Part shown: positions 8,415-16,801 of the stretch, piece by piece
Layout: every line of letters starts with the position of its first letter
Position numbering within the stretch: position 1 is the stretch's first letter
NCBI RefSeq assembly: GCF_036014195.1
Contig: NZ_CP107918.1
Span: 7,440,001-7,504,000 of the forward strand
From: Streptomyces sp. NBC_00442
GTDB lineage: Bacteria; Actinomycetota; Actinomycetes; Streptomycetales; Streptomycetaceae
DNA: 64,000 bases
Direction of reading: 5' to 3'
Program-made: the position numbers and the translations under genes
The notes under the pieces: generated by a model
What the model saw: the letters and a program-made list of their open reading frames with translations, nothing else
What the model was told of the DNA's origin: nothing
Database searches by the model: none

Positions 8415-9626
8415 TCAGGCCGCGGCGAGGACCGTGTCTGCCACCGTGCGGGCGAATGGCGCCGACTCGGCGGCGATCGCCCGGTCCTCCCAGGCCTCGC
8501 GGTCGCGCAGGTAGAGCGGCCGTCCCGCGGTGATGGCGCGCGTGTCGGCGCCGCCGGTGCGCAACCGCCAGGTGACGGCGCCCGTGGTGCGGGACGCGCA
8601 CGCGTCGATGAACGTCTGGACGGCGAGCCGCAGTTCCCCGAACCAGCGGCCTTCGAGGGCCTCCCGGGTCCACACCTGCTCCAGGCCCCTCTTCTCTCGG
8701 ATGAGTTCGGCTTCGAGGCAGGCGCTCTCGACGTGGCGGTAGCCGCTGAGCAGCAGCCAGGCCGCGGGCATCTCCCGGATCTCCAGGACCTTCTCGCCGT
8801 GGTCGAGGTGTTCGAGCCCGGAGTAGCGGCCGAGGCCGTACGCGCCGACGCGGCGGTTGAGTCGGGCGACGAGTTCGGTCAGGGCAAGCCGCTCGCCGTC
8901 GAGCGCGACGGGCAGCCCGTGCTCGAAGGTGACCGTCAGATCGTCCGTCTCGCCCGGCGCGGCGGTCGGCCGGCTCCAGGCGTACATCTCCTCGGGCACC
9001 TCGTGGTGCTCGGGGTCGTCGAGGATGCCCGACTCGAACTCGCGGCACCACAGGTTGGAGTCGCCACTGACGATCCGCCCGGCGAGCAGGTCGATCCCGG
9101 CGGACCGCAGTTCGACGAGCTTGTCGTCGCGGGTGACGGGGTCCAGGTCGTACGGGCTGCCGAACGCGCCCCGGTAGCCCAGCAGCCGCAGCGCGCCGTT
9201 GAGCCGGCGCAGGGTGTTCTGCGAGCGGTTGGCGGTGTGCAGGACGGCCTGGGCGCCGAGCGAGTGGGCGAGCTCGACCGCGCTGTGAGCGATCAGCGGG
9301 CGGCTCAGCGTGGAGCTCACCGGGTGGATACCGAGGTAGACGGCCTGGGCGGCGATCGCAGGGGCGACGTACCGGTCGGCGAACTCCTCGCGTCGGTCCA
9401 GGATGTGGATCGTGGCGCCGAGCGCCTCGGCGACCTGCCGCTTGTACGTGCTCGACTCGTCCTCACCGATGTCGACGCTCACGGCGTGCACGTCGCGCAC
9501 GCCCATCCGGCGCAGCCGCAGCAGCAGGTACGAGCTGTCCAGACCGCCGCTGAACAGGGTCACGACGGGGCGGGTGGGATCGAGCTCTTCGAGCTGCGAG
9601 AAGGAACGTATGAGCGCGGGCCGCAT
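8415..9626 (-). CDS. Argininosuccinate-synthase-like ATP-dependent ligase (divergent ArgG paralogue)
   Basis: 403 residues with the N-type ATP pyrophosphatase P-loop SGGLDSSYLL (normally SGGLDTS in ArgG). It also has the ArgG-like segments VDIGED, FADRYVAPAIAAQAVYLG and SRPLIAHSAVELAHSLGAQ. The citrulline/aspartate-site block usually reading HGCTGKGNDQ is changed to HTANRSQNTLRR, so the substrate is probably not citrulline. Likely chemistry: adenylation of a carbonyl/ureido group and attack by an amine such as Asp. ATG at 9626 is preceded by GGAGAGG at ideal spacing; a GTG at 9653 is in frame but weaker. Upstream of the hydroxylase and EamA genes. Confidence 0.7.
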   Translation of the reverse strand: MRPALIRSFSQLEELDPTRPVVTLFSGGLDSSYLLLRLRRMGVRDVHAVSVDIGEDESSTYKRQVAEALGATIHILDRREEFADRYVAPAIAAQAVYLGIHPVSSTLSRPLIAHSAVELAHSLGAQAVLHTANRSQNTLRRLNGALRLLGYRGAFGSPYDLDPVTRDDKLVELRSAGIDLLAGRIVSGDSNLWCREFESGILDDPEHHEVPEEMYAWSRPTAAPGETDDLTVTFEHGLPVALDGERLALTELVARLNRRVGAYGLGRYSGLEHLDHGEKVLEIREMPAAWLLLSGYRHVESACLEAELIREKRGLEQVWTREALEGRWFGELRLAVQTFIDACASRTTGAVTWRLRTGGADTRAITAGRPLYLRDREAWEDRAIAAESAPFARTVADTVLAAA

Positions 9627-9764
9627 GGCCTCTCCAACATCTGCACTGTTCACACGTCACAGAATTCCGCCCACCCACCCCCCGGACAACGGTTTCCCTC
9701 CGTCCACGCCCGGCCATGGCCGGACCCGGAAGCGGCCTCGGAAGCGGCCTCGGCCCGCCTCGGC

Positions 9765-11120
9765 TCAGACGAGTTCGGGCTGGGGCTGCGGCTGGGGCTT
9801 GCGGACCGGAACCGCGACGGGTTCCCACTGCTTGACGGTCCGGATGTAGCGGTGCACCACCGAGGCGACGGCCAGCAGCATCAGGGGACCGAAGATCCAC
9901 GGGTGCTGAGCCATCTGGAGCGGCAGGTAGCGGTACGCGACGAGGAGCGCGGTGAAGACACCGGCGCCGTGCACGACGAGCTGGACGGCCGGACGGTCCC
10001 AGCCGAAGGCGAGGGCGCGCAGTCCCGCTTCGACGGTGAGGGTGAAGACGACGCCCGCGATGATGTCGGTGCCGTAGTGGTAGCCGAAGCCGAGGGTGGC
10101 GCCGAGGGTCGCCAGCAGCCACAGTGCGCCTCCGATCCGCAGGGCGCGGGGGCCCTTGCGGGAGTGCAGGAAGATCGCGGTGGCCCAAGCGGTGTGCAGG
10201 CTGGGCATGCAGTTGCGCGGGGTGTGCTCGTCGAACGGCATGTGGTGCGGGGCGGCGATCGTGGGCGCGGTGTGGGGCCACAGGTTGGCCAGCGCCCAGT
10301 GGCCGCCGTCCGTGCCGTAGGCGAAGATCGGTCCGACGACCGGGAAGATCATGTAGATGGCGGGACCGAGCAGCCCGATCACCAGGAAGGTGCGGACCAG
10401 GTGGTGGGCGGGGAACCGGCGGTCCCTGGCCACGTGCCGCAGCTGGTAGAGGGCGACGACCACCGCGGCGACGGCGAGCTGGATGTAGACGTAGTCGAGG
10501 ATGTGGGAGCCCACGGTTCCGGTGGCCTCGACGATGCGGCCGGCCAGCCAGGACGGGTTGCCCAGGGCGTGGTCGGCGGTGGCCACGTACTGGTCGAGGA
10601 CCGTCGGCCGGGTCTTGGAAGTGATCAGCAGCCAGGTGTCACCGGTCTTGCGGCCGGCGACGAGCAGCAGCCCGAGCCCCACCCCCTTGAGCAGCAGGAC
10701 GCGCTCGGCGCCGGTACGGCGGGTGACGGCGATCACCGCACAGGCCAGGATCACCCACAGCGCGCCGTTGCCGAACATCATCTTGGCGTCGACCAGCCAT
10801 CTCACCAGCAGGAACACCAGATCGATGCCGACCGCGGCGCCGATCGCGATGTAGCGCTGCCGCCAGGGGAGGACGACCATCATCAACGCCATGCCGGCAT
10901 AGAGCAGCGGACCCGACTTGGGGGCGAAGATCACCTCCCGGGCCTGGTTGGTGATGGGCCCCGGCATGCCGTAGTGGCGTGCGGCGACCTCCAGCATGAC
11001 GAGAAACGCGAGGGCCACCACAGTTGCCGCGGTCCACAGGACCGCGCGTGGTCGACGCAGAGCGGCGAGCATCTGTGCGCGGTTGGTTCGGGCGGATATC
11101 CGCGAGGCTATAGGTATCAA
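9765..11120 (-). CDS. PAP2-superfamily membrane phosphatase/phosphotransferase
   Basis: About 435-451 residues with ten or more hydrophobic helices. The PAP2_3-type active site is in the C-terminal half: RNCMPSLHTAWA (motif C2, catalytic His) and GYHYGTDIIAG (motif C3, His and Asp), with catalysis expected at the outer face of the membrane. Proteins of this class include inositol-phosphoceramide-synthase-like and lipid phosphatases. The start is uncertain: the TTG at 11120 gives the full frame and an ATG at 11072 starts at MLAALRR; neither has a clear ribosome site. The proline/glutamine tail (PQPQPQP) is low complexity. Confidence 0.75.
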   Translation of the reverse strand: MIPIASRISARTNRAQMLAALRRPRAVLWTAATVVALAFLVMLEVAARHYGMPGPITNQAREVIFAPKSGPLLYAGMALMMVVLPWRQRYIAIGAAVGIDLVFLLVRWLVDAKMMFGNGALWVILACAVIAVTRRTGAERVLLLKGVGLGLLLVAGRKTGDTWLLITSKTRPTVLDQYVATADHALGNPSWLAGRIVEATGTVGSHILDYVYIQLAVAAVVVALYQLRHVARDRRFPAHHLVRTFLVIGLLGPAIYMIFPVVGPIFAYGTDGGHWALANLWPHTAPTIAAPHHMPFDEHTPRNCMPSLHTAWATAIFLHSRKGPRALRIGGALWLLATLGATLGFGYHYGTDIIAGVVFTLTVEAGLRALAFGWDRPAVQLVVHGAGVFTALLVAYRYLPLQMAQHPWIFGPLMLLAVASVVHRYIRTVKQWEPVAVPVRKPQPQPQPELV

Positions 11121-11517
11121 TTGTTTGGCCCATGTGTTTTTGTCGGACGCCGGTGGTGTGGCCGCTCTTCATGCCTGGTGGGACGGGATTTCGGTGGAGC
11201 GTGGGCGATGCGGACGAGCGGTAAGGGTTCGATCATGCTAACGGAGTCGTACAGGAGGGTTACGCCGGTCGTGTGCTCGGGGCACGGCAGGCGCTTCGGT
11301 GACGCGGCGGCACCGGCGTGGTTCTCCTGGGACGAACGGGGAGCGAACCGCAGGTCGTAGAGGGGGGCCACGCCGTACGGGTCGGCGATGGTGAGCGATA
11401 CCACGGCGGGCGGCGCCGCTCGAAAGATGCGGAACGGACGCATGGCCGACCGGCAGGAGCCGACCGGCAGGAGGGCCCATCGCTCATGCGTGCGCCTCGC
11501 ACGCTATTGTGCGGGGT
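11121..11517. other. No gene seen
   Basis: Divergent gap between the PAP2 gene and marR. The relatively A/T-rich stretch around 11098-11145 is a likely promoter for the minus-strand PAP2 gene. ACGCTATTGT at 11501-11510 is a plausible -10 region for a leaderless marR transcript. No open frame here has coding character. Confidence 0.4.
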
Positions 11518-11961
11518 GTGGAAAACGACGTGGGGCGAGAGATCGCCGAGGCCCTCGGGGTGCTGCTCAAGCGCAGCACGCGCATCGAGCTGCACCGGAC
11601 CCTGACCGCCGGCATGGGGGAGGCGGTGGACGAACTGACGTACCCGATCCTCAGCGGCCTGGAGCGAACCGGCCCGCGCAGCGCGGCCGACCTGGCCCCC
11701 GACGTGGGGCTCGACCGGTCCGGCGTGACCCGCCGCGCAACCCGGCTCGAAGCGGCAGGACTCGTCCGGAGGGAACCCGACCCTGCCGACCGGCGCGCCA
11801 CGCTGCTCGCGTTGACCGACGAGGGCGAGCACACGGTGGCGGCCCTGCGCCGACGCCTGTCCGCCCACATCGAGGCCGGCCTCGCCTCCTGGCCGCCGGG
11901 CGAAGCGGCCGCGTTCGCCCGATCCCTCCAGCGCTTCGTCGCCGAGGGGCCGTTCCGCTAG
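11518..11961 (+). CDS. MarR-family transcriptional regulator
   Basis: 147 residues with the winged helix of MarR proteins: GPRSAADLAPDVGLDRSGVTRRATRLEAAG (helix-turn-helix, about residues 53-82; quoted segment split by the recognition helix) followed by the wing REPDPADRRATLLALTDEG, in which DRRA is the family hallmark. Flanking helices give the dimer domain. Expected to repress its own or a nearby gene and respond to a small phenolic-type ligand. GTG at 11518 lies about 8 nt after a CTATTGT -10-like box with no Shine-Dalgarno, so translation is probably leaderless; a GTG at 11509 is in frame. Confidence 0.8.
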   Translation: MENDVGREIAEALGVLLKRSTRIELHRTLTAGMGEAVDELTYPILSGLERTGPRSAADLAPDVGLDRSGVTRRATRLEAAGLVRREPDPADRRATLLALTDEGEHTVAALRRRLSAHIEAGLASWPPGEAAAFARSLQRFVAEGPFR

Positions 11962-12173
11962 AGCCCGGCCGGGCCATCACCCGTAGAGCCGGCGATCATG
12001 CGCGGGAGCGGATCACGGTGATCGCGGGAGCGGATCACGGCGATGGTGACGGTGACGTCGAAGGGCGTGCGACAAGGGGGGCGGGGGGCGGCGAGGGCGG
12101 CGGCAAGGAGGGGTGGCAAGGACGGCGGGGAGGCCGCTGGCGACCCTCCGCGGTCGGGGCGGGGCCCTGTCGA

Positions 12174-13091
12174 TCAGTCGTGCGGGTGCAGGCACTCGGC
12201 CGCGGCGGCGGCGACGGCCTTCGCGACGACGGCCAGCGCCGGCACGTCCAGCTTCCACTGCTGCCAGTACAGCGGCACGGTGAGCCGTCGGCCCGGCGCG
12301 AACTCCATGAGCGTGCCCGAGCGCACCAGCGGTGTCGCCTGCGGCTCCGGCAGCAGGCCCCAGCCGAGACCCGCGGCCACGGCGTCGCAGTAGCCCTCCG
12401 ATGTGGGTACGTAGTGACGCATGCGGCTCGCGCCCGGCCACTCGGGTGCCAGTGACCGCACGAACCGGTCCTGCAGTTCGTCACGCCGGTCGAAGACGAT
12501 GACCGGCGCGTCGGGCAGACACTGTTCCAGTGGACCGGCCGACAGATGGCGTGCCGCGAAGCGCGGACTCGCCACCGGCAGATACCGGAAGAGGCCCAGC
12601 GGCCGCACCAGGCAGCCCGCCACCGGCCGTGCCGACGACGTCACCGCCGCCATCACCTGCCCCTCGCGGAGCAGCGCCGCGGTGTGCGCCTCGTCCTCGC
12701 GGTAGAGCTCGAAACAGACCGGCGGATCCTGCGGGACCCGAGTCAGCGCGGGAAGGAACCACGTGGCCAGGGAGTCCGCGTTGACGGCGATGGGCAGCCG
12801 GGCCGGGCCGGACTCGTCGGCGATGCCCAGCTCCGCGTGCGCGTCCCGCTCCAGCGCCGCCAGCTGGCGCGCGAACCGCACCACCACCTGCCCGGACTCG
12901 GTGGGCCTGACCGGCTTCGTACGCATCAGCAACACCCGGCCGGTGCGCTGCTCCAGGGCCTTGACCCGCTGGCTGACCGCGGAGGGCGTCACGTGCAGCG
13001 CCGCGGCGGCGGCGTCGAAGGTCCCCTCGTCGACTACGGCGAGCAGGGTGCGGACCTGGTCCAGCGGCAGCTCAGTCATCACATCAGTCAT
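12174..13091 (-). CDS. LysR-family regulator, LysG/ArgP (IciA) type
   Basis: 305 residues. N-terminal winged helix with LDQVRTLLAVVDEGTFDAAA and VTPSAVSQRVKALE (residues 10-60) and a LysR substrate domain (about 92-295). The pattern and the divergent LysE-type exporter identify it as the ArgP/LysG activator that senses Lys/Arg/His and switches on amino-acid export. Two in-frame ATGs are close together (13091 and 13079). The 70-bp intergenic region contains an A/T-rich stretch with an inverted repeat that could be its site. Confidence 0.85.
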   Translation of the reverse strand: MTDVMTELPLDQVRTLLAVVDEGTFDAAAAALHVTPSAVSQRVKALEQRTGRVLLMRTKPVRPTESGQVVVRFARQLAALERDAHAELGIADESGPARLPIAVNADSLATWFLPALTRVPQDPPVCFELYREDEAHTAALLREGQVMAAVTSSARPVAGCLVRPLGLFRYLPVASPRFAARHLSAGPLEQCLPDAPVIVFDRRDELQDRFVRSLAPEWPGASRMRHYVPTSEGYCDAVAAGLGWGLLPEPQATPLVRSGTLMEFAPGRRLTVPLYWQQWKLDVPALAVVAKAVAAAAAECLHPHD

Positions 13092-13119
13092 CACTTCGGC
13101 TAATGGTAGGTAAGAAACT

Positions 13120-13132
13120 TTAGCTGTACTAA
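13120..13132. promoter_or_regulatory. Candidate LysG operator / promoter element
   Basis: TTAG-CTGTA-CTAA forms an inverted repeat in the only A/T-rich part of the lysG-lysE gap, about 30 nt before the likely lysE start. The T-Nx-A form and position fit a LysR-type activation site. TGTACTAAT could also serve as a -10 box. Confidence 0.4.
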
Positions 13133-13161
13133 TGCCCGAGGTGATCCATAACGTCGATGAC

Positions 13162-13794
13162 ATGAACAGCGGCACACTCCCGGCGGCGATCGCCGGATTC
13201 ACCACAGGCCTGTCCCTCATCGTCGCCATCGGCGCGCAGAACGCGTTCGTCCTGCGTCAGGGGGTGCGCCGCCAGGCCGTCCTCGCGGTGGTCGGCATCT
13301 GCGCCGCATCGGATGCGGCCCTCGTCGCCCTCGGGGTGGGCGGGCTCGGAGCCGTGGTCACCGCGTGGCCCGCGGCATTGACCACCGTCGGCCTGGCCGG
13401 CGGCGGGTTCCTGATCTGCTACGGCGTCCTGGCCGCCCGCCGCGTCCTGAGGCCCGCCGCCGCCCAGGGGCTGGAGGCGAAGGGCGCGTCGACGGGATCC
13501 GTCCGCACGGCGGTGCTCACCTGCCTGGCCATGACCTGGCTCAACCCGCACGTCTACCTGGACACCGTGCTGCTGCTCGGCTCGACCGCCGCCGACCACG
13601 GCGCACTGCGCTGGACCTTCGGCTTCGGGGCCATGCTCGCCAGCCTGGTGTGGTTCACCGGCCTCGGCTACGGGGCCCGCCTCCTCAGCGGCGTCCTGGC
13701 CCGCCCCACCGCTTGGCGGGTCCTTGACACGCTGGTCGCCGCCACCATGCTGACGATGGGCACCCTGCTGCTGGCCCGCACCTTCTGGGCGTGA
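13162..13794 (+). CDS. LysE/ArgO-family amino-acid exporter
   Basis: 210-residue inner-membrane protein of five to six helices. It has the family signature IVAIGAQNAFVLRQGVRR near the N-terminus and TWLNPHVYLDTVLLLGS in the middle. It exports basic amino acids (Lys, Arg) or analogues. It diverges from the LysG/ArgP regulator, the classic control arrangement. ATG at 13162 gives the usual family length; an ATG at 13132 would add ten residues without a ribosome site. Followed by repeats and a palindrome that probably end transcription. Confidence 0.88.
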   Translation: MNSGTLPAAIAGFTTGLSLIVAIGAQNAFVLRQGVRRQAVLAVVGICAASDAALVALGVGGLGAVVTAWPAALTTVGLAGGGFLICYGVLAARRVLRPAAAQGLEAKGASTGSVRTAVLTCLAMTWLNPHVYLDTVLLLGSTAADHGALRWTFGFGAMLASLVWFTGLGYGARLLSGVLARPTAWRVLDTLVAATMLTMGTLLLARTFWA

Positions 13795-13906
13795 GCGGCC
13801 TTCAGGCGCCCGACGGGATGGGAGAGAACCCGGTCCTGGGCCGGTCAAGGGCCGGTCAAGGGCCGGTGCGGGCTGCTCCTGGGCCGCTCCGGGGCGGTCA
13901 AGGGCC

Positions 13907-13928
13907 GGGCCCTGACCGGTCAGGGCCC
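13907..13928. terminator. Perfect 22-bp palindrome between convergent genes
   Basis: A perfect palindrome whose half is GGGCCCTGACC lies between lysE (plus) and tetR (minus) and overlaps the tetR stop codon. It is preceded by tandem copies of GGGCCGGTCAA (about 13838-13905). A bidirectional terminator is the simplest reading. With no loop it could instead be a protein-binding site or form a cruciform. Confidence 0.5.
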
Positions 13929-14576
13929 AGTCAGGGTCCGGGTCTCGGCTCGGTAGAGCTCTGCCGCGTCGAAGCCCATGCCCGTGAAGTGGCCGGCGAG
14001 TTCGAGGGACAGGGCGCCGTGGAGACGGGTCCAGAACGCCAGCGCACGACTGAGGGCGGCGGGCGGCACCTTCGCCTCGCGGGCCCATACGCGGTGCTCG
14101 GCCAGATGGTCGTCGAGAGGAGTCGTGGTGGCCGGTTGCGGCTCGGCCGCGCACGCCGCGAGAATGACGCTCATGATCTCGGAAGAGGTCTGAACGGTGT
14201 CCTCCGGGGCTTCGTAACCCGGCACCGGCGTGCCGTAGATGAGGAAGTAGCGCTGCGGATCCGCCAAGGCCCAGTGACGCAGGGCGTCCGCGAGACCGGC
14301 GAGATCCGTACCGGCGACGGCGTGGGCCCGGAAAGTGTCGGCCAGGCTTCGGTAGGCGTCTCTGATGAGTTCGGTGATCAGATCGTCGCGGCTGGCGTAG
14401 TACCGGTAGAGCGCGGGCCCGCTCACCCCGATCTGCTTGGCGATCGCGTTGAGGGACAACGCCGAAGCGCCGGCGCTCGCGATCTGTTCCCAGGCGTGCT
14501 TCTTGATTTCCTCGCGCACCTGGGCGCGGTACCGCTCCCGGGGAGTCCTTGCTTCCGACTCTGTCGGCTCGGCCAC
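13920..14576 (-). CDS. TetR/AcrR-family regulator with WHG-type C-terminal domain
   Basis: 218 residues. Helix-turn-helix region ALSLNAIAKQIGVSGPALYRYYASRDDL (about residues 40-68; written here only to show the ALYRYY recognition helix and the following acidic turn). The C-terminal half has WALADPQRYFLIYGTPVPGY, characteristic of the TetR_C_33/WHG group. GTG at 14576 has GGAGG 5 nt upstream, a clear ribosome site; the frame remains open to 14630. No obvious target is adjacent except its own promoter. Confidence 0.8.
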   Translation of the reverse strand: MAEPTESEARTPRERYRAQVREEIKKHAWEQIASAGASALSLNAIAKQIGVSGPALYRYYASRDDLITELIRDAYRSLADTFRAHAVAGTDLAGLADALRHWALADPQRYFLIYGTPVPGYEAPEDTVQTSSEIMSVILAACAAEPQPATTTPLDDHLAEHRVWAREAKVPPAALSRALAFWTRLHGALSLELAGHFTGMGFDAAELYRAETRTLTGP

Positions 14577-14758
14577 GACCGCCTCCACACGTCTTGACTG
14601 GACACCCAGCCTTTCGTTAGAGGCTATCACTCTCCCTTTTGTCTCTCACGGTGTGTCGGTCCGGCAGAAAGGGATGGGTGAGCCCACGCCGCGCCCCCGA
14701 TGCCTGGCGTGGCTCGGCATGGCGTGGCGTGGCCTGCGTGAAGCGACTGGCGGCCGCT
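14577..14758. other. No gene seen upstream of tetR
   Basis: Contains TTAGAGGCTATCACTCTCCC around 14617-14636, relatively A/T-rich and a likely promoter for the minus-strand tetR. Direct repeats of GGCGTGGC/GGCATGGCGTGG occur at about 14705-14732. Nothing coding. Confidence 0.35.
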
Positions 14759-15064
14759 TACGGGCGGAGTCCGGCGTGCAGGACGCCGGCCTTGGCGAAC
14801 CCGCCGGGCCCGGCATTCACGCCGACCTTGCAGGTGCCGTCGCCTGCGTCCGTGAAGTCGGGGACATGAGGCACCTGGGGGGTCCTGGAACGTCAGGGCG
14901 GTTCCCTTGGCGGTTCCCTTCCCTTCCGGGCCGATGACCGGATGGTTGACGTTGAGGCCCACGCCCCGGGCAGCAGGGGCCCCGGCGTCGCGCGGGACCG
15001 GAGGTGGTGAACGAGCCCGGCCACGTCCGGGCCGAGTTGGTGCCGGAGACCACCAGGTCCGGCG
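14759..15064 (-). pseudogene. Frameshifted remnant of an unidentified (probably secreted) protein
   Basis: Three minus-strand frames each show a short protein-like segment in the right order: PDLVVSGTNSARTWPGSF, then GVGLNVNHPVIGPEGKGTA, then VPDFTDAGDGTCKVGVNAG continuing through GGFAKAGVLHAGLRP to a TAA stop. Together they look like the C-terminal part of one protein broken by two frameshifts, with no 5' end. The Gly/Asn/Thr-rich composition suggests an extracellular protein. Family not recognised. Confidence 0.35.
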
Positions 15065-15122
15065 ATGCGGGATGCGCGCATCCGCTGCCCAGGAGGCCGG
15101 ACGACGCGTACCGTTCGGGGGC

Positions 15123-15689
15123 ATGACAATGCTCCCGGACCTGCCCCAGAACAGGGTGCTGCTGGATGTGCTGCGGGAACAGGGCGTTCCGCAGGACAAG
15201 CATGGATTCCCCTACGAGGGATGGGAGTTGCACACGCACCCCGACCTCGTGGAGCGCCTCGGTGACCTCGCCGCCGACTGGCCGGCCGTGGCGGCCTACG
15301 GGATGCCGGTACTCGCGGCGAAAGGCGTCGCCGCGGTCGTGGCGCGCAGCATGGGCATGCTGCTGGTGCGTCTGCCCGAGGCCCCGCCCGGGTCTCTGAA
15401 GCGCCAGGCGGCCTGGCCGCCCCTGACGGATCCCGGGCAGGGCTGGTACTCGCTGTGCGCCTGGCAGTCCGAGATTCCCTCGGCGGAGTCCAAGCGGCAG
15501 CTGTCGTCGCTGGTGCTGCACGCGCTGTCGTATGCCGCGTCTCTCTCGCAGGACGACACGGTCGACTGGCGGGGCCGCCCCGTGCAGGCGCCGGACGCGC
15601 GGCCGGGGAAGGCGGCGAAGGGCCGGCGTCCCAGCAGGGGAGGCTCCGGCAAGGGCGGGCGGCGCGGCGGAGGACGCGGGCGACGCTGA
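15123..15689 (+). CDS. Conserved hypothetical protein with basic Gly/Arg tail
   Basis: 188 residues, not recognised. Residues 1-145 form a plausible globular domain (LPQNRVLLDVLREQGVP, WPAVAAYGMPVLAAKG). The last 40 residues are rich in Lys, Arg and Gly (GGRRGGGRGRR at the end), suggesting nucleic-acid or acidic-surface binding. ATG at 15123 follows GGGGG closely. Codon bias is normal for the window. No helpful neighbours: methyltransferase downstream, decayed gene upstream. Confidence 0.6.
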   Translation: MTMLPDLPQNRVLLDVLREQGVPQDKHGFPYEGWELHTHPDLVERLGDLAADWPAVAAYGMPVLAAKGVAAVVARSMGMLLVRLPEAPPGSLKRQAAWPPLTDPGQGWYSLCAWQSEIPSAESKRQLSSLVLHALSYAASLSQDDTVDWRGRPVQAPDARPGKAAKGRRPSRGGSGKGGRRGGGRGRR

Positions 15690-15783
15690 CGCAGCCAACA
15701 GAACCCGCACCGCTCGCCGCGCGCGCCATCGAGCGCGCCGGTCAAGGGAGTTGGCGTCCGGTGGGCCGGGCTACCGTCGCCGG

Positions 15784-16434
15784 GTGACTTCCGATCGCTG
15801 GCTCGCCGACACCCGCGCCTCCTATGACACCGTGGCCGCCGACTACGCCGACCACGTGCGTGACCTCCTCGACCGGACTCCCTACGAGCGCGCCGTGCTC
15901 GCGCTCTTCGCCGGCCTGGTGACGTCCGCGGGCGGAGGCCCGGTCGCGGACGTGGGCTGCGGGTCCGGGCGCATCACGGCCCATCTGCGTGATCTGGGCG
16001 TGGACGCGTTCGGCATCGACCTGTCGCCGACGATGATCGACGTGGCCCGGCGCGAACACCCCGGCCTGCACTTCGAGGTCGGCTCCATGACGCACCTCGA
16101 CATCGATGATGCGTCGGTGGCCGGTCTGATCGCCTGGTACTCGCTGATCCACGTCCCCGACGACGAGGTCGACCGGGTCCTCGAGCACTTCCGGCGTGTC
16201 CTACGCCCCGGCGGCACTCTGCTGCTGGGCTTCCACGTCGGCGACGAGACGCGGTTGAAGACGTGCGGCTACGGCGGCCACCCCATGAAGGTGTACGTGC
16301 ACCTCCGCCGGGCCGGCCACCTGACGGAACGGCTCGACGCGGCCGGCTTCACCGTCCAGGCCCGGATGAGCCTCAGCTCGGCGGAGAGTTCCCGCGGGGC
16401 GGTGCTCCTGGCGCGTCGGCGACCGGCGAGGTAG
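15784..16434 (+). CDS. Class I SAM-dependent methyltransferase
   Basis: 216 residues of the UbiE/Methyltransf_11-25 type. Motif I is VADVGCGSGRIT (about residues 56-67), the acidic end of strand 2 is GIDLSPTMI, and the post-motif strand LIAWYSLIHVPDDEVDRVL follows. Substrate unknown, probably a small molecule. GTG at 15784 is preceded by GCTACCGTCGCCGG, a TACCGT-like -10 and no ribosome site, so the mRNA is probably leaderless. Confidence 0.8.
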   Translation: MTSDRWLADTRASYDTVAADYADHVRDLLDRTPYERAVLALFAGLVTSAGGGPVADVGCGSGRITAHLRDLGVDAFGIDLSPTMIDVARREHPGLHFEVGSMTHLDIDDASVAGLIAWYSLIHVPDDEVDRVLEHFRRVLRPGGTLLLGFHVGDETRLKTCGYGGHPMKVYVHLRRAGHLTERLDAAGFTVQARMSLSSAESSRGAVLLARRRPAR

Positions 16435-16440
16435 GCCCGC

Positions 16441-16785
16441 TCAGCGCGGTTGGAGCCATGGCGGAGTGCCCACCCGCAGTCGGTTGCCGTCGGGGTCGCG
16501 CAGCTCGATCTCGCGCCCCCAGGGGACATCGTTGACTGCGACGCCGAACTCCGACGCGATGGCGTCGACGTCCGTCACGCGCAGATAGAGCAACGTGTCG
16601 GGCCGGGCGTCGCCCCGGTGCTCCGAAAGGAACAGTCGTACGCGGCCGCGTACGACTCCGACGAACGCGGGCAGACCCGGCTCGAATCGGTGCTCGGACT
16701 CCTTGGCGAAGCCGAGGCGCGCGTACCAGGCCACGGCTGTGGCGGCGTGCTCGACGTGCAGGATCGGGATGACTTCTTCGTCCAT
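16441..16785 (-). CDS. Glyoxalase/bleomycin-resistance (VOC) fold protein
   Basis: 114 residues with the two beta-alpha-beta-beta-beta units of VOC proteins: IPILHVEHAATAVAWYARLG at the N-terminus and EIELRDPDGNRLRVG at the C-terminus, the latter carrying the typical final Glu and DPDGN turn. The group includes bleomycin-binding resistance proteins and small metal enzymes; which it is cannot be told. ATG at 16785 has GGAG 9 nt upstream; an ATG at 16800 is in frame. Convergent with the methyltransferase gene (6-bp gap). Confidence 0.78.
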   Translation of the reverse strand: MDEEVIPILHVEHAATAVAWYARLGFAKESEHRFEPGLPAFVGVVRGRVRLFLSEHRGDARPDTLLYLRVTDVDAIASEFGVAVNDVPWGREIELRDPDGNRLRVGTPPWLQPR

Positions 16786-16801
16786 GGGGCCATACTCCAT
16801 C

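Noticed and set aside
8733..11360. 875-codon plus-strand open frame
   Set aside because: It lies opposite the ArgG-like and PAP2 genes, and its composition is the Arg/Gly/Glu bias of an antisense shadow.
11117..11443. 108-codon minus-strand frame upstream of marR
   Set aside because: No ribosome site, composition unlike real genes, and it would cover the marR and PAP2 promoters.
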